Shown here: positions 1 to 6,056 of the stretch, one piece after another
How positions within the stretch are numbered: position 1 is the stretch's first letter
Layout: each line of letters begins with the position of its first letter
Assembly: GCA_002327525.1 (NCBI GenBank)
Contig: DCWG01000020.1
Coordinates: 9,109-25,882 of the forward strand
Direction of reading: 5' to 3'
DNA: 16,774 nt
Source: Gammaproteobacteria bacterium UBA2168
Lineage (GTDB): Bacteria > Pseudomonadota > Gammaproteobacteria > Pseudomonadales > Azotimanducaceae
Notes under the pieces: model-generated
What the model was told of the DNA's origin: nothing
The model's database searches: none
What the model saw: the letters and a program-made list of their open reading frames with translations, nothing else
Translations under genes and position numbers: made by a program

Positions 1-315
1 CGTTTGGGCAATGTCACGGCAGGCGGCGTCACATACGTCTACATCGCCGATGACCCAGCCACCGCCGTGAAAGTGCACGTACACCGGTAGCGGAGTGCCG
101 GCATCGCCGGGACGGTAAACACGTACTGGGATGTCCCCCGCAGGTCCGGGAATGACGCGGTTCTCTACGAGACCGATGGTCAGGCTCGGGTCCACCGGCC
201 GCATGGCACGATAGAGCTCGCGCCCCTGATCCGGGGTCATCTCGGAGAGCGGCGGTAAGGGTTCCTCCATCGCGAGCTGGTCGAACATCGCCTGGTATTC
301 CGGCACTAACGGCAT
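1..315 (-). CDS. alpha/beta hydrolase of the HSL (hormone-sensitive lipase) type, 5' part only
   Basis: The first 105 residues of an esterase/lipase-like hydrolase are visible; the gene runs off the left edge. The frame is open from the ATG at 315 to position 1. An H-G-G-G-W motif at residues 83-87, inside a hydrophobic strand context (VYVHFHGGGW), is the oxyanion-hole signature of the HSL/bacterial family IV esterases. The preceding 80 residues resemble the usual cap-forming N-terminal region of that family. The nucleophile Ser and the Asp/His of the triad lie outside the window. Start choice is supported by a strong Shine-Dalgarno run (GAGGGGGAG, complement of 319-327) just upstream. No signal peptide is visible, so a cytoplasmic enzyme acting on short acyl esters is likely; the natural substrate is unknown. 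It is transcribed divergently from the ClpP-like gene. Confidence 0.88.
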   Translation of the reverse strand, partial: MPLVPEYQAMFDQLAMEEPLPPLSEMTPDQGRELYRAMRPVDPSLTIGLVENRVIPGPAGDIPVRVYRPGDAGTPLPVYVHFHGGGWVIGDVDVCDAACRDIAQT

Positions 316-379
316 TGGCTCCCCCTCATGTAGAATCTGCCGCCTTGTATGTTAAAAGAAACGACGGGCATTCGCCGTT

Positions 380-388
380 GGAGAAAGG
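380..388 (+). promoter_or_regulatory. ribosome binding site that decides the ClpP-like start
   Basis: GGAGAAAGG lies 5 bases before the ATG at 394. The alternative in-frame ATG at 349 has no purine-rich Shine-Dalgarno upstream, so 394 is the better start. Confidence 0.65.
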
Positions 389-393
389 CCAAA

Positions 394-987
394 ATGACGA
401 GACTGGATGGCGAACAAGAAATCGCCGATGCAGCGAAGCAGTTCAACATGCTGGAGAACTCGCTGCTCAAGCACCGCACGCTGACGATCTTCGGAGAGAT
501 ATCCAAAGACACGTCCCAGCGGACTGCTGAAAAGCTGCTGAGTCTGTCGTTCGAATCGGACGACCCGATCACCATCTATATCAGCTCGCCTGGCGGACAC
601 GTGGAGTCGGGCGATACCATTTTTGACATGATTCGCTACATCAAGCCGGTGGTGCGCACCGTGGGTACGGGCTGGGTGGGCAGCATCGCGACGCACATCT
701 ATCTGGCGCCGGAACGTGAACACCGGTTCTGCTTGCCGAACACTCGCTTTCTCATTCATCAGCCCGCGGGCGGTTTTGGTGGTGATGCCACGGACATCGA
801 GATTCATGCGCGTGAGATCGTCAAGACGCGCGAACGCATCAACGCCATTATCGCGGAGCAGACCGGCCAGCCGCTGGAGAGGGTCACCGAGGATACCGAT
901 CGTGACTACTGGATGAGTGCAGAGGAATCTCTCGAGTACGGACTGGTGGGCAAGATCATCGCGGGCGTGGACGAGCTGCCGCAGTAA
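394..987 (+). CDS. ClpP-family serine protease subunit, stand-alone
   Basis: A 197-residue ClpP-like peptidase, the usual family length; ClpP subunits form a barrel of two heptamers that degrades unfolded proteins fed by a ClpX/ClpA-type ATPase. The full triad is visible with canonical spacing: Ser97 in GWVGSIAT, His122 in NTRFLIHQP and Asp171 in TDRDYWMS, which equals the mature E. coli ClpP numbering. Other family hallmarks are YISSPGG and TDIEIHAREI. Two features are odd. The residues flanking the nucleophile are G-S-I rather than the common A-S-M, and the N-terminal segment that forms the axial pore loops in housekeeping ClpP is not recognisable. No clpX, clpA or tig gene adjoins it, so it is probably a second paralogue rather than the housekeeping copy. 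An in-frame ATG at 349 would add 15 residues but lacks a ribosome site. Confidence 0.9.
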   Translation: MTRLDGEQEIADAAKQFNMLENSLLKHRTLTIFGEISKDTSQRTAEKLLSLSFESDDPITIYISSPGGHVESGDTIFDMIRYIKPVVRTVGTGWVGSIATHIYLAPEREHRFCLPNTRFLIHQPAGGFGGDATDIEIHAREIVKTRERINAIIAEQTGQPLERVTEDTDRDYWMSAEESLEYGLVGKIIAGVDELPQ

Positions 988-1158
988 CCCTTTCATTGGC
1001 GGAGCAGGTTCGCATCCCGTCGATAGCCTCCCCGACGACGGGGCATGAGCCGTTGCATTGAGCGGAGCATGGCAGGTATCGGACGATGCGGTGGCCATGC
1101 TGGTGCTGGCACATGGTCGAAGTTCACACCGGAGTGTCGTGAGTGCGCGGGGTGCGCT
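988..1158. other. intergenic gap between convergent genes, no gene seen
   Basis: This 171-base stretch separates the end of the ClpP-like gene from the end of the interrupted lipocalin-like gene. Open frames here are short and lack family character. A small hairpin (CCCCG, loop ACGA, CGGGG at 1030-1043) could help terminate transcription, but no T tract follows on either strand, so it is not called as a terminator. Confidence 0.5.
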
Positions 1159-1692
1159 TTAAGGTTTCGAATTGGCGCGGCGTGCGTGGAGATATGCGAC
1201 GGGTACCCGGGTTTCCCTCGCATCGAAACTCCAGTCCCGACGCCATGAAAAGCGATCCGGGCCAATATCGTGAAAGACGTTGCGGCGAGGTGGCTCCACC
1301 CCGCGCGTACTCATGATGATCTCGCCGTCGAGGTAGATCGCGGAGAAGGACAGCACTTCGCGACCGCTGCTCGCGATCCAGGCCGTCTTCTAGGCGTTCT
1401 TCTCGCGATTGAAGATGCGGATGTTCATACCCCAGGTGCGTTCACCCTTTGCCACATCGATGTGCGGAGCCGGAGAAATGAAGTCATCGCGAATCGCCTC
1501 TCCGCCGAAGATCCTGTAGAAAGGCCGCTCGGCCGGATGCGGATTCTCAAGCCAGGTCTGTCCGTCGCGTTGCAGTGATCGTGCATCGACCAGCCATGTT
1601 CCGAGCAGGGGTGCGAAGTGATCCTCTGCGGCGGGAGGCGCCGCTGCTGCTGAACCGGATACCGCTAGCAGGATCAGCACAGTGGCGCGCAT
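1159..1692 (-). pseudogene. secreted lipocalin-like (DUF1579-like) protein interrupted by one in-frame amber codon
   Basis: The frame opens at ATG 1692 with a typical signal peptide (hydrophobic core then A-A-A-A-P, about 18 residues). It continues through a W-rich beta-strand-like domain to a TAG at 1390-1392, codon 101. The same frame then continues without any shift for 76 more codons to a TAA at 1159, still in coherent protein-like sequence (for example KTAWIASSGREVLSFSAIYL, then DGEI and RDWSFD). Read through, the product would be 177 residues. Its general look, GTWLVDARSL near the N terminus and repeated aromatic strands, resembles the lipocalin-like DUF1579 proteins; this assignment is tentative. 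The gene starts 14 bases after the crotonase stop and is probably co-transcribed with it. A single base change explains the interruption (TGG or CAG to TAG). A sequencing error or natural readthrough remain possible. Confidence 0.7.
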
Positions 1693-1706
1693 GAGATGTC
1701 TCCTGG

Positions 1707-2444
1707 TCAGTTACCGAAGTTCTTGAGGCGTTCCTCCAGGTCCGGACCGCGGCCTGGACTGTGGGCCCTCTCGAATTCGAGTCCGTCACCCAGGGTGAAG
1801 TTCAATCCCTGATTCACCAGCATCTTATCGGCACGCAGCGTAAACCAGCTGTTTTCGAGGAACGAGCGTGCCATGGCGATGGTGCTGTCCAGGAGCCGAT
1901 CATCCGCCACACAGCGATTGGCCAACCCGATACGGGCGGCTTCCTCACCAGCGATGACGCGTCCGCTGTACATCAGCTCTTTGGCCGTGAGTAGGCCGAC
2001 TCGGCGTGGCAACCGCTGGCTCATCCCCCAGGTGGGCGACATGCCCCACTTGCCGTGGGTATCGGCAAACTTGGCATTCTCCGAGCAGACCATGAGGTCG
2101 CAGGCGAGAGCCAGTTCCAGAGAGCCGGTGTAACAGTGACCCTGCACCGCCGCGATGACCGGTTGCGGCAACGCTTCGATGGCCTCCAGCGTTTCTGCCT
2201 GAAAGTGTCTGGAAGGCGCTGCTTCACCGGACTGGATGGCTTTGAGATCGTTACCGGCCGAGAAGGAACGTCCCTTTCCGCACAGGATCACGCAGCCGAT
2301 CTGGTCGGTCTGATCTGCAATGGTATCGATGTGCTCGCGCAGTTCCACGAACAGGTGCGGACTCAGCGCATTTAGCGCATCCGGGCGATTCAGTGTGAGA
2401 ATTGCGAGCCCGTCCGAGTCTTCTCGCAGTACCAGGTCTCCCAT
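1707..2444 (-). CDS. enoyl-CoA hydratase/isomerase family protein (crotonase fold)
   Basis: A 245-residue crotonase-superfamily enzyme. These stabilise an acyl-CoA enolate in an oxyanion hole and carry out hydration, isomerisation or hydrolysis. The oxyanion motif SAGNDL is at residues 62-67 and the second half-site GHCYTGSLELALACD at about 102-116, with the first catalytic-type Glu at 110. The position of the second catalytic Glu of true hydratases is occupied by His130 (FADTHGKWG). This matches a known subgroup seen in EchA-type proteins, so hydratase activity is not assured. The ATG at 2444 is chosen because GGGGGAGG (complement of 2450-2457) sits 5 bases upstream; an in-frame ATG at 2504 has no such site. 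It is the first gene of a two-gene unit with the interrupted secreted protein and is divergent from the flavoprotein gene. Confidence 0.88.
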   Translation of the reverse strand: MGDLVLREDSDGLAILTLNRPDALNALSPHLFVELREHIDTIADQTDQIGCVILCGKGRSFSAGNDLKAIQSGEAAPSRHFQAETLEAIEALPQPVIAAVQGHCYTGSLELALACDLMVCSENAKFADTHGKWGMSPTWGMSQRLPRRVGLLTAKELMYSGRVIAGEEAARIGLANRCVADDRLLDSTIAMARSFLENSWFTLRADKMLVNQGLNFTLGDGLEFERAHSPGRGPDLEERLKNFGN

Positions 2445-2521
2445 GTGGACCTCCCCCAATGTGGTTAGTGTCGTCCATAATAAACCATCATTGGCGCACG
2501 GCATGGGTGCGGGGAGGGATT
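2445..2521. promoter_or_regulatory. divergent promoter region, crotonase / flavoprotein
   Basis: The 77 bases between two oppositely oriented start codons must carry both promoters. CATAAT at 2476-2481 (plus) and TATTAT (complement of 2477-2482, minus) are each 5 of 6 matches to a -10 box and share the same bases. No convincing -35 box was found for either direction, so regulation by an activator or another sigma factor is possible. Confidence 0.35.
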
Positions 2522-3595
2522 TTGCAGACGGCTCGAACGAGAGTACTGATCATTGGCGGCGGCGTGGCTGGCTTGTCGGCAGGTGCAGCATTGGATGGGT
2601 TCGACGTAACCGTGCTCGAAGCGGAGTCACAGCCCGGGTATCACAGCTCCGGGCGTTCGGCGGCGGTCTACATTGAGGCGTACGAGAACGACATCGTCTG
2701 GGAACTGACCGTGGCAAGCCGCGACTATCACGAAGAACTGCATGCCGAGCCCATCAGTTGCATCAGTTTTTCGGACGTGGGCAGCGAAGCGCTGACGCAG
2801 CGGTATTTCCAGGCATGGCGCGAGCGGTGTCCGCTGCAGATACTGACTACGGAAGCCTTTCTCGCGCGCATCCCAATCGTCCGTCCGGATAGTGTCGGGA
2901 TGGTGGTGGAAGATACCTCAGCGCTAAAGCTGGACGCGCACAGGCTGCTCGAGAACTACCGGCGCAGAATTTCGGAGCACGGCGGGCTGGTGGTGACCAG
3001 CAGCAGGGTCGATAGGCTGGAGCGCAAGGAAGGTGTCTGGCACATCGGATGCGGAGATCGGGAGTTTCAAGCGGATATCGTCGTCAATGCGGCCGGAGCC
3101 TGGGCGGACGAGGTGGCAGGAATGGCCGGTCTTCAACCACTGGGGCTGACACCGCATCGTCGTACGGCGCTTCTGGTGGATCCTGGCGTGCCTTTCGGCG
3201 ACTGGCCGCTCGTGCATCGCGCCGAAGGCGATCTTTACTTCAAGCCGGAGGCCGGACTGCTGATGGTCTCACCCGCCGACGAGACTCCCTCGCCACCGTG
3301 CGATGCTCAGCCGGAAGAACTGGATGTGGCGATAGCGCTGGATCGCTTCCAGTCCATCACCACATCATCAGCCGATCGTCCACAGCATGCCTGGGCGGGA
3401 TTGCGAACGTTCATGCCGGACCGGTTGCCCGTGGTGGGCCTTGATACGCGCGAGGACGGGTTCTTCTGGCTGGCAGGGCAGGGTGGGTTCGGCATGCAGA
3501 CATCTCCTGCCATGGCGGAACTGGCCGCGGCATTGATACGCGGCGAGGAACCTGCAATCGCGTCACGGCTGAAGCCCGACAGAGTGGTTGATTGA
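2522..3595 (+). CDS. FAD-dependent amine/amino-acid dehydrogenase, DauA (D-arginine dehydrogenase)-like
   Basis: A 357-residue DAO-family flavoprotein that should oxidise a C-N bond of an amine or amino acid. The N-terminal dinucleotide-binding motif IIGGGVAGLSA covers residues 10-20, followed by VLEAESQPGYHSSGRSAA. By recalled comparison with Pseudomonas aeruginosa D-arginine dehydrogenase, the carboxylate-binding set appears conserved: Tyr54, an Arg at 213/214 (PHRRTALL), Tyr239 (LYFKPEAG) and Arg295 (WAGLRTF). The residues matching its His48 and Thr50 are Val49 and Ile51. The region of Glu87, which holds the guanidinium group, shows no matching acid. The substrate is therefore probably not D-arginine but another D-amino acid, imino acid or amine. 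The start is TTG at 2522, 4 bases after GGGGAGG (2511-2517). Upstream in-frame codons would add residues before the Rossmann strand and have no ribosome site. Confidence 0.87.
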   Translation: MQTARTRVLIIGGGVAGLSAGAALDGFDVTVLEAESQPGYHSSGRSAAVYIEAYENDIVWELTVASRDYHEELHAEPISCISFSDVGSEALTQRYFQAWRERCPLQILTTEAFLARIPIVRPDSVGMVVEDTSALKLDAHRLLENYRRRISEHGGLVVTSSRVDRLERKEGVWHIGCGDREFQADIVVNAAGAWADEVAGMAGLQPLGLTPHRRTALLVDPGVPFGDWPLVHRAEGDLYFKPEAGLLMVSPADETPSPPCDAQPEELDVAIALDRFQSITTSSADRPQHAWAGLRTFMPDRLPVVGLDTREDGFFWLAGQGGFGMQTSPAMAELAAALIRGEEPAIASRLKPDRVVD

Positions 3596-3647
3596 CCCAT
3601 CCGAGGGGTACGACGATGTGCCCGGTGGGTAACTGGAGGATGCGGCG

Positions 3648-3854
3648 CTATTGTTCGTTTGTGGCATTTGCTGCGAGATCGGCCAGCCGCTGCTGTACGG
3701 TCTCGATGCGCGCGACCGCGGCTTCGAGCTGTGTGTCGAATTCGCGCGCCCATACGGGCATGCTGTCCCACGCTTCGGTTTCTACCAGCTGCGAGAGATC
3801 ACGTTGTTTCACCGACTCAAGCGCCGTGCTGAAGCGTGCGGAGATCTGGGGCAT
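3648..3854 (-). CDS. small orphan protein, helical, 68 residues
   Basis: Not recognised. The sequence begins MPQISARFST and is mostly predicted helix. A stretch at about residues 37-63 (EFDTQLEAAVARIETVQQRL and on) has the heptad-like alternation of a short coiled coil. No signal peptide, membrane segment or cysteine is seen, so it is likely cytoplasmic. The ATG at 3854 follows AGAAGGGA at good spacing and lies inside the end of the upstream gene, overlapping it by 38 bases in another frame; this suggests translational coupling. It is the last gene of the six-gene operon. Its size and helicity would suit an accessory or adaptor subunit, but no function can be assigned. Confidence 0.6.
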   Translation of the reverse strand: MPQISARFSTALESVKQRDLSQLVETEAWDSMPVWAREFDTQLEAAVARIETVQQRLADLAANATNEQ

Positions 3855-4314
3855 GGCGTCCCTTCTGGTCGTAGAGGCCGGTGGGCGCGGAGGTCGGGCG
3901 TTCGTGTTCATCGCGAATCGTGAGTTCCAGCCAACCGAACTCGTCCTCGAGTGTGTCGAAGCTTCGGACAATGCTCAGATCGCACACGACCAGCCTGGAG
4001 CCGGGTGCTCCGGGAGAAGCAGCATCGCGGGCGAGGATCATCACATCGGTAGCGGTGCTCGACTCGTGCAGTGTCAGGGACACCGTCACCGTCTCGCCGA
4101 GATATTCGACCGACCCGATCGATGTGATCATGGACTCGCCGAGGTTGTTCCAGCTGTAGGAGGGCGACACGACTCGTGATATGGACTGATTGTGCCAGTC
4201 GAATAGATGCGTACCGGTCACCCCGTCACCGTGAGCAAAGGCCTCGGTGGTCGTCACGCTCGCAAGGAGCACGAGAACGCGGATGGCGCACAAGCTTCGG
4301 TAGTGGCCTCTCAT
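3817..4314 (-). CDS. orphan secreted protein, 165 residues
   Basis: Not recognised as any family. The N terminus is a clear Sec signal peptide: basic start (MRGHYR), hydrophobic core IRVLVLLASV, then A-F-A at 25-27 as the likely cleavage site. The mature part begins HGDGVTGTHLFDW and has alternating hydrophobic and polar residues typical of beta strands, for example VEYLGETVTVSLTLHE. It has one cysteine (VVCDL) and a charged, Pro/Arg-rich tail. The start ATG at 4314 has GGGAG upstream with 8-base spacing, and the gene begins 22 bases after the acyl-CoA dehydrogenase stop. It is probably periplasmic. Being co-transcribed with cytoplasmic CoA enzymes suggests a role in sensing, binding or first handling of the operon's substrate, but that is inference. 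Confidence 0.7.
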   Translation of the reverse strand: MRGHYRSLCAIRVLVLLASVTTTEAFAHGDGVTGTHLFDWHNQSISRVVSPSYSWNNLGESMITSIGSVEYLGETVTVSLTLHESSTATDVMILARDAASPGAPGSRLVVCDLSIVRSFDTLEDEFGWLELTIRDEHERPTSAPTGLYDQKGRHAPDLRTLQHGA

Positions 4315-4336
4315 GACGCAGTCTCCCGTAGGGTAT

Positions 4337-5536
4337 TTACAGACCGAGTACCAGTTTTGCGACGATGTTTTTCTGTACCTCATTGGTGCCACCTGCGATC
4401 GAAAGTGCGCGGAGATTGAAGTACCGGGGAAAGGCGACCACACCCGCCTCGGGGCCAACCGGCGCTATGTTTTGCCCCACCGTGCGGGCTTCGGGTTGGT
4501 GCGGGTTGATATGGTAGCCCATCGCTTCGACAGCGAGTTCCGTGATGCGCTGACCGATCGATGCTCCGAATTCCTTCATGATGGATGATTCGGGTCCGGG
4601 ATTCTGTCCCTTACTCAGCGCCGCCATGATGCGGAATTCGGTGTACTGGACGGCCTGCAATTGCACCTCTGTTTCATCGAGGCGGCGTTTGAAGGCCTCG
4701 TCTTGCGCGAGTGGCAAGCCTCCGGCGTCGACGGTAGCCGCGAGTGCACGTACGCGTTTCAGCGCCGTCTGGTGTGCGGCGCTGCCACCGCCCCCGCGCT
4801 CGAATTCGAGGAGATACTTCGCCACGCTCCAGCCGTCGTTCTCCTTGCCGACAACGTTCGCGCGCGGCACGCGGACGTCGTCGAAGAACACCTGGTTCAC
4901 CTCATGTGTCCCCGAGGCGAAGACGATGGGTTCGACGCTGACACCCGGTGTGTCCATCTCGAGCAGTAAAAAGGTGATGCCCTGCTGGGGCTTGCCGCTG
5001 TCGTCGGTTCTCACCAGCGCAAACATGCGGTTGGCGTAGTGTGCGTGGGTGGTCCAGATCTTCGTGCCATTGAGAATGAGGTCGGTGCCGTCGACGCTGG
5101 CCTTCAACTTGAGCGAAGCAAGATCGGAACCAGAGCCCGGTTCGGAGTAACCCTGGCACCAGTAGTCCTCGCCGGAGAGGATGCGCGGCAGGTAGTAGTC
5201 TTTTTGTCTCAGGGTGCCATGTCCGATGAGCATCGGGCCGCACATACCGAGCCCCATTGGGGCGGTGCTCGGGGCGCCGGCGAGAGTCGCTTCGGTGGAC
5301 CAGATGTAGCGACGCGCGAGATCCCAACCGGTACCGCCGTATTCGGCCGGCCAGCTGGGCGCGACCCAACCCTGCGCGTACAGGATGCGATGCCAAAGCA
5401 TATTGTGCTCGTAATCGAGGAAGATGCCGGGACAGAAGCGTGCCGCCTCCCTCAGTTCGTCGGTGAGGGCATCGTTTAAAAAAGCACGAACCTCGTCTCG
5501 AAACGCCTCGTGCTCGTCGCTGAAGCAGATGTCCAA
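4337..5536 (-). CDS. acyl-CoA dehydrogenase family flavoprotein
   Basis: A 399-residue protein of normal family length that uses FAD to oxidise acyl-CoA thioesters at C2-C3, or a variant reaction. The N-terminal helical domain covers about 1-120. The central beta domain has the signature CQGYSEPGSGSDLASLKLKA (127-146) and KIWTTHAHYANRM. The C-terminal helical domain ends with IAGGTNEVQKNIVAKLVLGL. The site of the MCAD-type catalytic Glu, just before G-T in that last motif, is Gly382. Glu246 in LEFERGG aligns with the alternative base used in isovaleryl-CoA dehydrogenase, so an alternative-base enzyme (as in branched-chain, long-chain and steroid side-chain dehydrogenases) is likely. The start is TTG at 5536, 7 bases after GGGAGG (complement of 5544-5549). 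One base separates it from the stop of the preceding gene, indicating coupling. Confidence 0.93.
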   Translation of the reverse strand: MDICFSDEHEAFRDEVRAFLNDALTDELREAARFCPGIFLDYEHNMLWHRILYAQGWVAPSWPAEYGGTGWDLARRYIWSTEATLAGAPSTAPMGLGMCGPMLIGHGTLRQKDYYLPRILSGEDYWCQGYSEPGSGSDLASLKLKASVDGTDLILNGTKIWTTHAHYANRMFALVRTDDSGKPQQGITFLLLEMDTPGVSVEPIVFASGTHEVNQVFFDDVRVPRANVVGKENDGWSVAKYLLEFERGGGGSAAHQTALKRVRALAATVDAGGLPLAQDEAFKRRLDETEVQLQAVQYTEFRIMAALSKGQNPGPESSIMKEFGASIGQRITELAVEAMGYHINPHQPEARTVGQNIAPVGPEAGVVAFPRYFNLRALSIAGGTNEVQKNIVAKLVLGL

Positions 5537-5537
5537 A

Positions 5538-6056
5538 TCATTGCCTCCCGTTGACGGCTGCTTCCAGTTCGAAGACGTGGTGATCGGCCATCTCCAGGTC
5601 TCGAAGTGTGTCTGCCAGCCTGGTCAGATATTCGCGATTGGTACCGCTCGGGCCTCGCGAGCGGTGTATCTGGTGTGCCATTTCGCGTAGCGATGCGGGG
5701 CCCAGAAAGGCATGATTTTCTGGCGAAGCGACGTAGACGATACCGGATACGACCTCACCGTTGCGAAAACCCAACTCGGCATCGATACGCTGGTAGCCGT
5801 TCTTTTCACGGTGATCCAGATGCTCGAAAGTCTCGGCGGCCACTGCCGCTTCTACCAGAAATGCTACGCCATCGCAGTATCCCGTGGTCTCGATGAGCGT
5901 GACCACGCGTCCCGGTGCGTGCGGCAGCCCACGATGATCGTGTGATCCCTGCCAGAAGCGTCTCTGCCAGCCGTGCAGACGCGCGGCCTTGCGGTCCAGG
6001 TAGTCGAAATCCGGGCGCCACATGAGGGATCCATAGCCGAATAACCAGATGTTCAT
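5538..6056 (-). CDS. gamma-glutamylcyclotransferase, ChaC-like
   Basis: A 172-residue protein of the ChaC/GGCT family. ChaC enzymes cleave gamma-glutamyl groups, typically of glutathione, to release 5-oxoproline. The diagnostic N-terminal loop is IWLFGYGSLMWRPDFDY at residues 3-19, with RLHGW and RRFWQGSHDHRG following. HLDHREKNGY (79-88) contains Glu84, which matches the catalytic Glu83 of ChaC2-type proteins. A cytoplasmic location is expected, since no signal is seen. The ATG at 6056 overlaps the TGA of the kinase by one base (TGATG), so translation is coupled; longer in-frame starts lie deep in the kinase gene and give non-family sequence. Presence inside a catabolic operon is unusual: it may act on a gamma-glutamylated intermediate or on glutathione conjugates rather than on glutathione itself. 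Confidence 0.88.
   Translation of the reverse strand: MNIWLFGYGSLMWRPDFDYLDRKAARLHGWQRRFWQGSHDHRGLPHAPGRVVTLIETTGYCDGVAFLVEAAVAAETFEHLDHREKNGYQRIDAELGFRNGEVVSGIVYVASPENHAFLGPASLREMAHQIHRSRGPSGTNREYLTRLADTLRDLEMADHHVFELEAAVNGRQ

Noticed and set aside
352..1098. Long open frame on the minus strand (248 codons) across the ClpP-like gene
   Set aside because: It is antisense to a gene with a complete catalytic triad, has arginine/histidine-rich non-family sequence and reflects GC-driven shadow coding.
3595..3630. ACCCATCCG ... CGGTGGGT inverted repeat at the convergent junction
   Set aside because: It has a bulge, a loop of about 19 bases and no T tract, so it is too weak to call a terminator.
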